From NCBI GenBank assembly GCA_965205785.1, contig OZ242188.1:1550001-1614000 (forward strand): 64,000 bases of DNA, read 5' to 3'. The notes under the pieces are model-generated. The model saw only the letters and a list, made by a program, of their open reading frames with translations, had not been told where the DNA came from and made no database searches. The number at the start of each line of letters is the position of its first letter. Position 1 is the stretch's first letter. Source of the stretch: BJGV01 sp965205785 (GTDB lineage: Bacteria > Pseudomonadota > Gammaproteobacteria > Burkholderiales > Nitrosomonadaceae). Below are positions 53,578 to 62,637 of the stretch, piece after piece. Both the position numbers and the translations under genes were made by a program.

Positions 53578-53876
53578 GGCCAGTCTGCGAGTTTAAGATT
53601 GTCCATATTCAACACCACGCCATTGCCTTTCACACAGTGCAGAACATCTTGTTCAGCCGGGATGATGATCCAGATACCCATATGAATGGGACGGCGGGAT
53701 TGACGCATTAAAACGACATCGACCTGTTCAGGGACGTCTGTGATCTGCCAGCATTTGCGCTCCGTATGATCACGGAAGGTTAAAGCCAGACCCTTTAAAT
53801 CACCTCGGCAACCGGAATGCCCGGCAGGATCCGGGCAAAGTGACGTTTTTACACCCAGATGACGAGGCTCCGGCAA
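53578..53876 (-). pseudogene. Phage NlpC/P60-type tail peptidase remnant
   Basis: In the minus direction it reads LALTFRDHTERKCWQITDVP, then EQVDVVLMRQSRRPIHMGIW and VLHCVKGNGVVLNMDNLKLA, then DW, just before the CRISPR repeat. This matches the C-terminal half of phage tail-module NlpC peptidases (GDVxLMRxxxxxxHVGIW...VLHxxxGxGVVL). The N-terminal catalytic Cys part is not recognisable and the 3' end is lost at the array. In phages it follows DUF1833, as the gene at 54574 does here once the toxin-antitoxin pair is removed. Confidence 0.6.
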
Positions 53877-54031
53877 TCAAAAACATCAGAACCTTTCGCT
53901 CCGGACTGCCATGGCAAGCCAATATACGGGCAAGCCCAGTGCGGATAGTGTGTTTTCATTTGTTTTCTTTCTTGACATGTAGTCCTTTTGCGACCACAGT
54001 GTAACTAGTTCATTTATTCAGGAGATTACTC

Positions 54032-54298
54032 ATGTCCACCGTTGATACCTATGTTCGCGCCCGTATTGATAAGGCGACCAAACAGCGTGCCAGCGAAGCG
54101 CTTGACGCGATGGGATTATCCGTATCCGATGCCATTCGTCTGCTCATGCTGCGCATTGCTGATGAGCATCGTCTGCCGTTTGAAATCAAGGTGCCAAACA
54201 AAGAAACCAGAGCGGCAATAGCTGAGCTTGAAGCCGGGAAAGGTGAAACCTTCGATTCCGTTGACGCGTTAATGGCTGATCTGAATGCGGGCGATTAA
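54032..54298 (+). CDS. dinJ: DinJ/RelB-type antitoxin
   Basis: 88 residues: MSTVDTYVRARIDKATKQRA, then SEALDAMGLSVSDAIRLLML, then RIADEHRLPFEIKVPNKETR, the ribbon-helix-helix DinJ family. It overlaps its toxin by 14 bases. A ribosome site CAGGAG lies 8 bases upstream. It neutralises and co-represses with YafQ. Intact, unlike the related pair at 27375. Confidence 0.9.
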   Translation: MSTVDTYVRARIDKATKQRASEALDAMGLSVSDAIRLLMLRIADEHRLPFEIKVPNKETRAAIAELEAGKGETFDSVDALMADLNAGD

Positions 54299-54572
54299 GC
54301 AGTCTAGCGCCTTCAAGAAAGATTTCAGGCGAGTTAAGGCGAATCCCAGATACACAAAAATAGTAGATGAACGTCTCAAGACGGCACTTGAAGTGCTTTG
54401 CAATGATCAGCCATTACCAAAATCCTTCAGGGATCACGATCTCATTGGTAACTGGCGCAACTTTCGAGAATGCCATCTTACACCTGATTTACTGCTCATC
54501 TACTGTCAGACAAGCGATGGACTCAAGTTACAGTTGGCACGTATCGGATCACATGGCGAGCTGTTCGGATAG
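54285..54572 (+). CDS. yafQ: YafQ-type mRNA interferase toxin
   Basis: 95 residues: MRAIKQSSAFKKDFRRVKAN, then LEVLCNDQPLPKSFRDHDLI, then GNWRNFRECHLTPDLLLIYC and LARIGSHGELFG. The catalytic His region (RECHLTPDLLLIY) and the C-terminal GSHxELF are typical of YafQ, which cuts mRNA at the ribosome. It is coupled to dinJ. Confidence 0.9.
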   Translation: MRAIKQSSAFKKDFRRVKANPRYTKIVDERLKTALEVLCNDQPLPKSFRDHDLIGNWRNFRECHLTPDLLLIYCQTSDGLKLQLARIGSHGELFG

Positions 54573-54573
54573 A

Positions 54574-54945
54574 TCAACGCATCAGCCCGGGAAAGCGCGT
54601 GGCAGTATAGGTTTCTGACGGGAAGCTTTTATTGCCGGTATCGAGCATACGGGCACGTCCGACCACACGACTCATATCCGCCTCGACCTTACTCAGAATC
54701 AGTGTGATTGGCGGGTCCATCTGTGGCTCGGACAGGTCATTACTCAAATACGGGCGACAGGTGATCTCAATCTTTTCTGCGCTTTCCACGACGGCATCCG
54801 GATGTTTGATCAGCTCACAACTGACATGATTACTGGTAACCGTAATCTCGGGCACAGGTGAGGTGTCAACTGGAGGCAGCTCAAGATCAAACCCTATGGC
54901 AATAAAGATAACTTCATCTTTGAAGTCCGGGTGGCGCAGCTCCAA
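54574..54945 (-). CDS. Phage tail-module DUF1833 protein
   Basis: 123 residues: MELRHPDFKDEVIFIAIGFD, then CELIKHPDAVVESAEKIEIT, then CRPYLSNDLSEPQMDPPITL and the C-terminal ETYTATRFPGL. The RxYLxxDxxxPxxxPP and YTxxRFPGL elements are those of DUF1833, encoded before NlpC tail peptidases in lambdoid and related phages. Possibly partial at the N-terminus. It is the better-preserved half of a prophage remnant split by the dinJ-yafQ insertion. Confidence 0.65.
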   Translation of the reverse strand: MELRHPDFKDEVIFIAIGFDLELPPVDTSPVPEITVTSNHVSCELIKHPDAVVESAEKIEITCRPYLSNDLSEPQMDPPITLILSKVEADMSRVVGRARMLDTGNKSFPSETYTATRFPGLMR

Positions 54946-55469
54946 CGTATGGAGAAAATGACAATATCACCGGGCAAGAAGCATGGGCTTCGACAATAGC
55001 TGCATTTAATGTGGGATCAGGCATTGTCGAAGCCCATGCCTGATGTAATCCACCGTAATCCCTTCCAGGAAAGAGATCTCAATGGCATCTGAGCGCGGCC
55101 GTAATCGTAAAATTTCGCTCAGAAGCACCTGTGCTTTTAGCAGAGTTTCCTGCTCTTCATTATCGCCCTCTCACACGGGGAGCTTAGATCGAAACGAGGG
55201 TATGAGAGCCCATCTGCGCGGCAACTACCTTCTCATCCGGAGAGAGTAACGAGGGGATGAACAGAAGTATAGATCAGTCAATCCATTATCTGGTGTATGG
55301 CAGGAAACCCTGGTCAACGCTTTGCACAAAACCCTGCAATGAACCTTATCTGGCCTATAACAGGAAACAAGGGGTGTTGACTTGACTTTTACCGGCAGGC
55401 AAGCGGTACTGGTCGCAGGACAAGGATCAGTTTTTCTGTCCTGCCGACTCACTACAGGAGGGATCCGTT
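54946..55469. other. Non-coding/degraded region between phage remnant and recombinase module
   Basis: About 520 bases. It contains a 17-bp perfect inverted repeat (54981-54997 with 55023-55039) and a short minus-strand coding-like stretch just right of it (LLSEILRLRPRSDAIEISFL). Two similar stretches, TTATCTGGTGTATGGCAGGA near 55285 and TTATCTGGCCTATAACAGGA near 55350, lie 65 bases apart. The last part must hold the promoter of the DUF2924-recombinase pair. Confidence 0.4.
54981..55039. repeat. 17-bp perfect inverted repeat with 25-base centre
   Basis: Arms GCATGGGCTTCGACAAT (54981-54997) and ATTGTCGAAGCCCATGC (55023-55039). No U-run follows, so a simple terminator is unlikely; a recombinase or protein-binding site is possible. 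Confidence 0.75.
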
Positions 55470-56102
55470 ATGCCGGAATACCCGATATGCCCACATAATA
55501 ATGAGCAACCCGTCACTACCGGTGCAGGCAGAGTAGTACCCGCTCCGGCACAACCGGTCCCTGCCCTGACAGAACAGCTCAATGCACTGGTACAACGGCC
55601 GGCCGGTGGGAGTAGACCTGACGGGACACCCGATGTCAGTGCCCGGATTGCCGCACTGACTGATCTCCCTCTCCCGGATCTGCGAAAACACTGGTTGCGT
55701 AGGTTTCATTGCCCCGCACCCAAAAGACTGAGCCGGGATCTGCTACTCCGGGGCATTGCCTGTACCATGCAGGAACAGGTGTACGGTGGGCTGAAGGGTC
55801 CGGTCAGGCGGAAACTCCGATCGTTACTCAAAACGACTCTATCCGGAAAGCAAGCCGGTACCGGACCCGCCGCCTTGCTGCCCGGCATGCGGTTAGTCCG
55901 GGAATGGCACGGGCAAAGACATGATGTGCTAGTACTGGAGACCGGATTTTCATTCCGGGGGCGAATTTATCCCTCCCTCACTGCCATTGCTAAAGAGATT
56001 ACCGGCACGCACTGGTCCGGTCCGCGCTTCTTCGGACTGAACCGATCTTCCCCCCGCATCCCGGAACCCGCCCTATGCGCTGTAACCGGAGCCCCGTCAT
56101 GA
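55470..56102 (+). CDS. DUF2924 protein associated with serine recombinase
   Basis: 210 residues. The N-terminal third is Pro-rich and variable. The DUF2924 core follows: LRKHWLRRFHCPAPKRLSRD, then LLLRGIACTMQEQVYGGLKG, then MRLVREWHGQRHDVLVLETG and ITGTHWSGPRFFGL. DUF2924 proteins are almost always encoded directly before a large serine recombinase in phages and integrative elements. Here the stop overlaps the recombinase ATG (ATGA). Exact role unknown. Confidence 0.85.
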   Translation: MPEYPICPHNNEQPVTTGAGRVVPAPAQPVPALTEQLNALVQRPAGGSRPDGTPDVSARIAALTDLPLPDLRKHWLRRFHCPAPKRLSRDLLLRGIACTMQEQVYGGLKGPVRRKLRSLLKTTLSGKQAGTGPAALLPGMRLVREWHGQRHDVLVLETGFSFRGRIYPSLTAIAKEITGTHWSGPRFFGLNRSSPRIPEPALCAVTGAPS

Positions 56103-57817
56103 CCGGAAGAAAGATGATGCCCGTGCGTTGTGCCATCTATACCCGTAAATCTTCCGAAGAGGGGCTGGAACAGGATTTTAATTCATTGGATGCGCAACGG
56201 GAAGCCTGTGAAGCCTATATCACCAGTCAGAAGCACGAGGGCTGGTGTGTCCTGCCACAACACTATGAGGATGGCGGCAAATCAGGCGCGGGCATGAACC
56301 GCCCGGCTCTGCAGCAACTGCTTGCAGCTATCCGCTCCCGAAAGGTGGATACCATCGTGGTGTACAAGATTGACCGCCTGACCCGTTCCCTGGCCGACTT
56401 TGCCCGGATGGTGGAATTGTTCGACGACAGAGGGATCACTTTTGTCTCGGTCACCCAGCAGTTCAATACCACCACCTCCATGGGGCGTCTGACGTTGAAT
56501 GTGCTGTTATCCTTTGCCCAGTTTGAACGGGAGGTCACCGGTGAACGGATCCGGGATAAGATTGCCGCTTCCAAGAAGAAGGGCATGTGGATGGGAGGCA
56601 ATCTCCCTCTGGGCTATGATACAAAAGACCGGAAACTGATCATCAACGGAGAAGAGGCCGACCAGGTTCGTCACATATTCAGACGGTACCGGGAGGTGGG
56701 ATCCGTCTTCCGTTTAAGCGAGGTACTGGCATCAGAGGGGATCCTCAGCAAAGTCAGGATCAGTGCGAAGGGTCGCAGGAGCGGTGGGGTTCCGTTCCAC
56801 CGGGGGGCACTGTACCACCTGCTGCAAAACCGGATCTATCTCGGGGAGATCACTCATAAAGGCCATTGTTATCCGGGCCGGCAGGAGCCCATCGTCGGAC
56901 CGGAACTCTGGGATCAGGTGCAGGCACGTCTTGCGGAGAACCGGGTCGGGCATCACTCCGGTGAAAGAATCAAAGATCCGGCTCTGCTGGCCGGGCTCCT
57001 GTTTGACGGGGAGGGCAATCGTATGACGCCGGGTTATGCGGTGAAAAATGGCAAGCGCTATCGCTATTACCTCTCCCGATCCCTTACAACCGGGCCCCGC
57101 AGGAGTAGCCCGGCCGGCCTGCGCATCCCTGCCCGGGAGATCGAACAACTGCTCTCTCACCGGTTACAGACTCTCTTTACCAGTACCGGTGAGCTGGTGG
57201 ATGTGCTTTCCTCCCATATCACCGGAGCCGGGGCGTTACAACAGGTGATCAAAGAGGCGGCAAAACTGGCAGAGGAATGGCCCGCAAAAACCCCTTCTGA
57301 AAAACGATCCGTATGCATCGCACTCATCCAGCGCATTACTATCCGGGATCAGAACATCATCCTCCGCCTGCCGGTCCGTCATCTTTGCAGGTGGTTACAA
57401 AAAGAAAAACTCACCGCCGCAGCGCAGGCTTCCCCGACGGAGCCCGCACTCACCCTGAAGATTGATTTTGATCTCAGGCGCTGTGGGTATGGTCTGCGGA
57501 TGCTGATCAATGGTATGCCTGCCGGAGGCAGAACTGAACCGGACAGGAAGCTCATCCGGCTGATCGTTACCGCGCATCGTATCCGGCAAAAACTCACGGA
57601 ACCTCCCGGACGGAGCCTGGCCGACATTGCAGCAGAAGAAGGGTATGGAAGTTCCTATGCTACCCGCCTGCTCAGGCTTGCCTTCCTGTCCCCGAAGATT
57701 ACCACTGCCATCCTGAACGGAAGACAACCGGCAGAGTTGACACCGGTCACTCTCATGCGCAATACAAAATATCCTCTCGACTGGCAGCAACAGCTACCGG
57801 TTTTCCGGATCATTTAG
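56099..57817 (+). CDS. Large serine recombinase/integrase
   Basis: About 572 residues from ATG 56099 (MTGRKMMPVRCAIYTRKSSE), which overlaps the DUF2924 stop; an in-frame ATG at 56075 would add 8. The resolvase domain has the catalytic Ser in YTRKSS near residue 17, FNSLDAQREACEAYI and VVYKIDRLTRSLADFARM. The recombinase domain and zinc ribbon region follow (RRSGGVPFHRGALYHLLQNR, YLGEITHKGHCYPGRQEPIV). It would integrate or excise the element between attachment sites. It lies about 300 bases from tRNA-Ser, near the presumed right end. Confidence 0.92.
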   Translation: MTGRKMMPVRCAIYTRKSSEEGLEQDFNSLDAQREACEAYITSQKHEGWCVLPQHYEDGGKSGAGMNRPALQQLLAAIRSRKVDTIVVYKIDRLTRSLADFARMVELFDDRGITFVSVTQQFNTTTSMGRLTLNVLLSFAQFEREVTGERIRDKIAASKKKGMWMGGNLPLGYDTKDRKLIINGEEADQVRHIFRRYREVGSVFRLSEVLASEGILSKVRISAKGRRSGGVPFHRGALYHLLQNRIYLGEITHKGHCYPGRQEPIVGPELWDQVQARLAENRVGHHSGERIKDPALLAGLLFDGEGNRMTPGYAVKNGKRYRYYLSRSLTTGPRRSSPAGLRIPAREIEQLLSHRLQTLFTSTGELVDVLSSHITGAGALQQVIKEAAKLAEEWPAKTPSEKRSVCIALIQRITIRDQNIILRLPVRHLCRWLQKEKLTAAAQASPTEPALTLKIDFDLRRCGYGLRMLINGMPAGGRTEPDRKLIRLIVTAHRIRQKLTEPPGRSLADIAAEEGYGSSYATRLLRLAFLSPKITTAILNGRQPAELTPVTLMRNTKYPLDWQQQLPVFRII

Positions 57818-58125
57818 TTCCCTCTGCATCGCTGCCCTGCCAGCTGCCAGCTGCCAGCTGGCATCGGACTGACTAGATTGCTTCCCCCGATCCCTCCCGC
57901 AAATCCACACGCTTTATTGCCCCGCATCACAGGATCGCAGCAGGGGCAATCCGTACGGTTCATTTCGCGAACAGAAATATCGGGAGTATGATGGTCAGGA
58001 CAGGCGACTCAAAGTGTCTCTCCGGAGCACACACCCTACCGGAAGCCGGCTAAGCCCCCGACAGGCCGGGAGTTTAGCCGGTAACAGAAATAGAAATACA
58101 TATATAATATCAACAGGTTATGTGG
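57818..58125. other. Terminal segment of the element with inverted repeats
   Basis: About 310 bases without a gene. It holds an overlapping run of CAGCTG palindromes (57838-57862), ATTGCCCC...GGGGCAAT (about 57916-57951) and CCGGCTAA...TTAGCCGG (58046-58053 with 58074-58081). One of these could be part of an attachment site. Confidence 0.45.
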
Positions 58126-58218
58126 TGGCGGAGAGGGTGGGATTCGAACCCACGTGTCAGGTTGCCCTGGCCATCTGATTTCGAGTCAGCGCCGTTATGA
58201 CCTCTTCGGTACCCCTCC
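58126..58218 (-). tRNA. tRNA-Ser (anticodon CGA)
   Basis: 93 nt on the minus strand. The 7-bp acceptor stem is GGAGGGG with CCTCTCC (one G-U), the T arm is GTGGGTTCGAATCCCAC, the anticodon loop is CTCGAAA giving CGA, the long variable arm is typical of class II tRNA-Ser, the discriminator is G73 and CCA is encoded. Its 3' end faces the accessory region to the left, a classical island boundary. Confidence 0.93.
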
Positions 58219-58302
58219 ATTCTCACTATGAAGAGTGTTTTACCAGCTAAATTTACCATTATTTATAATGAGAATGAAGCAGAATAATTTAATATCCGGC
58301 AT

Positions 58303-59673
58303 ATGTTATTAATGCGTATTTTAGCTATAATTTTTCTGATTATTGTTAGTAGTTTTATTACTTCTTCCTGTGATTTTTTAGATAAATCATCAACGCTAAC
58401 CGATAAAACCGATAAAACTGATGAATTAATAGTTATTGTAGTGAATAGTAACGATACTTTTCATCAAAATTATAAAGGGGAATATGTTGGTCTAGAGTTT
58501 GATCTTGCTTCAGAATTTGCTAAAGAAATAGATAAAAAAATAAAGTTTATTGCTGTATCTGATGTAGAGGCAGCTCTATTATCTCTAAAGAAGAAACAAG
58601 GGCATATGGTTGTTGGAACTAACGTTACAGACTTGAATCAGAAGCATATAAGTTTTGGTCCTGTATATCAAAAAGTACAGCCACAAATAGCCTACAATAC
58701 GAATTTTTCCAAACCAAAAAAAATAAGTGATCTAGTTGGGAAAAATATTGAGATTGTAAGAGGAACTGTTCATATCCATCAGCTGAATAAAGAAAAACTA
58801 AAAGTTCCGGGTCTGAAATGGACTGAAATAAATGCATCGGCTGATGATCTTCTAGCTAGATTATCTAAAGGTGAGAGTGATTATGTAGTTGCAGATTCAA
58901 CCCAAATTAGTATCCAAAAGAATTTTTATACAAACCTGGGAGTGGCTATAAATTTAGGTAAGAAAAGTAGTAAAGCATGGGCCTTTTCATCATATACAGA
59001 ACCAGAGCTCAAGATAAAAGCAAATAAGTTTTTTAAGAAGATTAATAGGGATGGGAACTTTAATCGTTTGTTTGACAGATATTACGGACATATTCAGAGA
59101 TTAGGTCAAGATGATGTAAAAAAGTTTTTAAAGAATACTCGTAAATTATTGCCGGATTTACGTAGTTATTTTTATGAAGCAGAGGAAGAAACTAATATAG
59201 ATTGGCGTTTGATAGCTGCTCTGGCTTATCAAGAATCTCATTGGGATCGGATGGCCACTTCATCCACAAATGTAAGAGGCATAATGATGCTGACTGAAGA
59301 TACTGCTCAGCGTATGGAGGTCACTGATCGCCTTGATGCACGACAAAGTATACTTGCCGGCGCACGGTATTTATTGATTTTAAAAGACACATTGCCATCA
59401 CGTATTGTTGAACCAGATCGTACATGGATAGCGTTAGCAGCTTATAATCAAGGTTATGGTCATATAGAAGATGCACGTATCTTGGCACAGAGGATGAAAT
59501 TGAGTCCAGATTTATGGGTGGATCTCAAGAAGTCACTACCCTTATTAAGTGATAGTAAGCATTTTGAAAATTTAAAATATGGTTATGCCCGAGGTGGCGA
59601 GGCTGTATATCTAACTGAGTCTGTCCGAGCTTACTACGATATCTTAATGAAGTATGAGGCTCCCTACAAATAA
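58303..59673 (+). CDS. mltF: Membrane-bound lytic murein transglycosylase F
   Basis: 456 residues. The lipoprotein-like signal ends in SSC at residue 23. The N-terminal domain is an SBP_bac_3-like regulatory domain (YVGLEFDLASEFAKEIDKKI, GHMVVGTNVTDLNQ, VGKNIEIVRG). The C-terminal SLT lysozyme-like domain has the catalytic Glu in LAYQESHWD near residue 308, VRGIMMLTEDTAQR, and YNQGYGHIEDAR. This two-domain plan defines MltF, which cleaves peptidoglycan at the outer membrane. An alternative start is ATG 58312. Chromosomal, intact. Confidence 0.9.
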   Translation: MLLMRILAIIFLIIVSSFITSSCDFLDKSSTLTDKTDKTDELIVIVVNSNDTFHQNYKGEYVGLEFDLASEFAKEIDKKIKFIAVSDVEAALLSLKKKQGHMVVGTNVTDLNQKHISFGPVYQKVQPQIAYNTNFSKPKKISDLVGKNIEIVRGTVHIHQLNKEKLKVPGLKWTEINASADDLLARLSKGESDYVVADSTQISIQKNFYTNLGVAINLGKKSSKAWAFSSYTEPELKIKANKFFKKINRDGNFNRLFDRYYGHIQRLGQDDVKKFLKNTRKLLPDLRSYFYEAEEETNIDWRLIAALAYQESHWDRMATSSTNVRGIMMLTEDTAQRMEVTDRLDARQSILAGARYLLILKDTLPSRIVEPDRTWIALAAYNQGYGHIEDARILAQRMKLSPDLWVDLKKSLPLLSDSKHFENLKYGYARGGEAVYLTESVRAYYDILMKYEAPYK

Positions 59674-59795
59674 GGCGCCTTAGTTTTAAATAGCATTAAG
59701 AGTGATTCGTAGATGGAAAGTTTGTTGAGGCCAGTTTATTAATTGTTATAGAATTTTATAAATGGCTCTGGCAGGATGTTAATTATTGAATATCT

Positions 59796-60281
59796 TTAGT
59801 CTCTAAAGTTCTGAAATTGTAAGGGAAACTCAGTAATAGATTTTCTAATTAGAGCTATTGTTTCCTGTAATACGTCCCTTTTTGTACCTGAGATACGCAC
59901 AGTATTTCCCTGGATACTGGCCTGGACTTTAAGTTTACTATCTTTGACAATTCTTACAATTTTTTTTGCAAGTTCTGTTTCTACCCCAATTTTTATTGTA
60001 ATTGACTGTTTAACTTTATTTCCTGTAATTTTTTCTATCTCGCCTTTGTCCATACAGCGTACATCTACGCCACGCTTAGTAGCTTTGCTCATGAGAATAT
60101 CTAAAATTTGTCCTATTTTAAACGAATCATCTGCGTAAATAGTAAGTTTGTAGTCTTCTTGTTCGACTCGTGCATCAGATCCTTTAAAATCAAAACGGGT
60201 TCGGACCTCTTTATTAACTTGGTCTGTTGCATTTCTAATTTCTTGTTTATCAACTTCTGAAACTATATCGAATGAAGGCAT
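59796..60281 (-). CDS. yajQ: YajQ-family nucleotide-binding protein
   Basis: 161 residues beginning MPSFDIVSEVDKQEIRNATD, then QVNKEVRTRFDFKGSDARVE, and ending FPLQFQNFRD, the invariant ends of the YajQ family. It has two ferredoxin-like repeats. Members bind cyclic di-GMP or nucleic acid in some species. It is monocistronic and convergent with mltF. Confidence 0.93.
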   Translation of the reverse strand: MPSFDIVSEVDKQEIRNATDQVNKEVRTRFDFKGSDARVEQEDYKLTIYADDSFKIGQILDILMSKATKRGVDVRCMDKGEIEKITGNKVKQSITIKIGVETELAKKIVRIVKDSKLKVQASIQGNTVRISGTKRDVLQETIALIRKSITEFPLQFQNFRD

Positions 60282-60386
60282 GTAGTTTCTCCTTATAAAC
60301 TCATATAGCTTAATAAATAATTAGTAAACTATGTATCTACTTTGAATCTAGCTATAATTAAAATTAACAGAATACTTTAGAGTTAA

Positions 60387-61610
60387 TTATTTCTTTCCTA
60401 ACTTTGAGGCTATTCTCATCCGCATAGCATTTAACTTAATGAATCCCTCAGCATCTGATTGATCATATGCGCCTTTATCATCTTCAAATGTTGCAATATC
60501 AGAATCAAATAATGAGTTTGTTTTAGAATCCCGTCCAACTACAATCACATTACCTTTATAGAGTTTTATCCTAACCCATCCATTCACATAAATTTGTGAA
60601 GCGTCAATCATGGTTTGTAGCATTTTGCGTTCAGCACTCCACCAATATCCATTGTAAATCAATGTAGCGTAACGTGGCATTAATTCATCCTTCAAATGTG
60701 CAACTTCCCGGTCAAGGGTAATAGATTCGATTGCACGATGTGCGCGTAACATGATGGATCCACCAGGCGTCTCATAACAGCCTCTAGATTTCATCCCTAC
60801 ATAACGGTTTTCAACTAAATCAAGTCGACCTATACCATGCTTGCCCCCTATCCTATTGAGCTCAGTTAGTATTTCTGCAGGAGAAAGATTTTCTCCGTTT
60901 AATGCAATAATGTCACCTTGATTAAACTCGATGTCGATATATTCAGCTTTGTTAGGCGCCGCTTCAGGAGACACTGTCCAGCGCCACATAGATTCATTTG
61001 GTTCTATTGCAGGGTCTTCAAGTATGCGGCCTTCATAGGATATATGTAATAGATTTGCATCCATACTATATGGTGAGCCACTTTTCTTTTTCATCTCCAC
61101 TGGGATGTTATTTTGCTTGGCATATTGTAAGAGCTTTTCCCGTGATGTGAGATCCCATTCACGCCATGGAGCTATTACATGTATATCAGGTTGAAGAGCG
61201 TAATAACCAAGCTCAAAACGCACCTGGTCATTACCTTTTCCGGTCGCTCCATGTGAGACTGCATCAGCTTTAGTTAGCTGAGAAATTTCAATTTGTCGTT
61301 TCGCTATAAGTGGTCTTGCAATACTAGTACCTAGTAGATACTCTCCTTCATAAATGGCATTAGCTCTAAACATTGGAAAAACGAAATCACGTACAAATTC
61401 TTCACGTAAATCCTCAACAAATATTTCTCTTATACCTAGTTGTTCTGCTTTGGTACGTGCAGGCTCTACTTCTTCACCCTGACCAATATCTGCAGTAAAA
61501 GTAACTACTTCGCACTGATATGTATCCTGTAGCCACTTAAGAATTGCTGATGTATCCAAACCACCAGAGAAAGCTAACACTACTTTATTAATTTTGCTAA
61601 GTTTCTTCAT
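60387..61610 (-). CDS. argG: Argininosuccinate synthase
   Basis: 407 residues. The N-type ATP pyrophosphatase P-loop AFSGGLDTSAILKWL is at residues 13-27; SHGATGKGNDQVRFELGYYA (near 119) and the substrate-binding KSRGCYETPGGSIML (near 275) are present. It condenses citrulline and aspartate with ATP to argininosuccinate. Last of three arginine genes reading argD-argF-argG on the minus strand, 41 bases after argF. Intact. Confidence 0.96.
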   Translation of the reverse strand: MKKLSKINKVVLAFSGGLDTSAILKWLQDTYQCEVVTFTADIGQGEEVEPARTKAEQLGIREIFVEDLREEFVRDFVFPMFRANAIYEGEYLLGTSIARPLIAKRQIEISQLTKADAVSHGATGKGNDQVRFELGYYALQPDIHVIAPWREWDLTSREKLLQYAKQNNIPVEMKKKSGSPYSMDANLLHISYEGRILEDPAIEPNESMWRWTVSPEAAPNKAEYIDIEFNQGDIIALNGENLSPAEILTELNRIGGKHGIGRLDLVENRYVGMKSRGCYETPGGSIMLRAHRAIESITLDREVAHLKDELMPRYATLIYNGYWWSAERKMLQTMIDASQIYVNGWVRIKLYKGNVIVVGRDSKTNSLFDSDIATFEDDKGAYDQSDAEGFIKLNAMRMRIASKLGKK

Positions 61611-61651
61611 ATTTGACTCACAATGGAATTAATTTCTCTCTTATATTTTTC

Positions 61652-62584
61652 TTATACAGTAGAATTTATTTTAACTTCCCCTAGCAACATATATTCCATA
61701 AGCGCTTTTTGAGTGTGTAGTCGGTTTTCTGCTTCCTCCCAGACAACTGATTGTGGTCCCTCAATTACCTCTGAAGTCACCTCTTCACCACGATGGGCAG
61801 GCAAACAGTGCATAAATAGAGCCTCTTTTTTTGCATAAGACATCATTTTCTTGTCTACAAGGAAGTTAGCAAAATCTTTCTTCCGTTCTTCAGTTTCAGC
61901 TTCAAATCCCATGCTTGTCCAGACATCAGTAGTTACAAGGTCGGCATTTTTAACTGCATCATGTGGGTCAGGAAATTCGGCATAGTTATTTGTGCTTTTA
62001 ATTCCTGCCTGTTCCGGTTTAATTTCATATCCAGGTGGGGTAGAAACATGTACGTTAAAATTAAATATTTCAGCTGCTTGCAGCCAAGTGTTACATACAT
62101 TATTTGAGTCGCCTATCCATGCTACTGTCTTGCCAGAGATATCCCCTCTCTGTTCAATGAAGGTAAAAATATCCCCCATTATCTGACAGGGATGATATTC
62201 GTCTGTAAGTCCATTTATTACAGGGACCCTTGAATGCTCAGTAAATCGCTTAATTATGTCATGTTCATAAGTACGGATCATTACTATATCTACCATACGA
62301 GAGATCACCCGTGCAGCATCCTCTACCGGTTCACCTCGTCCAAGCTGGGTATCTCTTGTAGAAAGATAAATTGCTTTCCCACCCATTTGGTGCATTCCAG
62401 CTTCAAATGATAGTCTCGTGCGAGTTGAATTCTTGTCAAAAATCATTGCAAGAGTACGGTCTTCCAATGGCCAATAACGGTGATAATGTTTAAACTCATT
62501 TTTAATCCATCGTGTTCGCTCAAAGAGATATTCAAACTCTTCACGGGAAAAGTCATTAAATTGTAGAAAATGTTTAAGTTGCAT
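61652..62584 (-). CDS. argF: Ornithine carbamoyltransferase
   Basis: 310 residues. The carbamoyl-phosphate motif STRTRLSFE is near residue 54, HPCQIMGD near 131, an SMG element near 230 (TSMGFE) and the ornithine-binding HCLPAHRGEEV near 265. It makes citrulline from ornithine and carbamoyl phosphate. Length is normal; it lies 53 bases downstream of argD. Confidence 0.96.
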   Translation of the reverse strand: MQLKHFLQFNDFSREEFEYLFERTRWIKNEFKHYHRYWPLEDRTLAMIFDKNSTRTRLSFEAGMHQMGGKAIYLSTRDTQLGRGEPVEDAARVISRMVDIVMIRTYEHDIIKRFTEHSRVPVINGLTDEYHPCQIMGDIFTFIEQRGDISGKTVAWIGDSNNVCNTWLQAAEIFNFNVHVSTPPGYEIKPEQAGIKSTNNYAEFPDPHDAVKNADLVTTDVWTSMGFEAETEERKKDFANFLVDKKMMSYAKKEALFMHCLPAHRGEEVTSEVIEGPQSVVWEEAENRLHTQKALMEYMLLGEVKINSTV

Positions 62585-62637
62585 AATTTTTTAGATTGTT
62601 AATGATCAGCATATTTTTTATATGATTCGATACATCC

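Noticed and set aside
58046..58081. Inverted repeat CCGGCTAA/TTAGCCGG as the attachment site of the recombinase
   Set aside because: Position is suggestive, but without a second copy or a known site this cannot be claimed; kept only as part of the terminal region.
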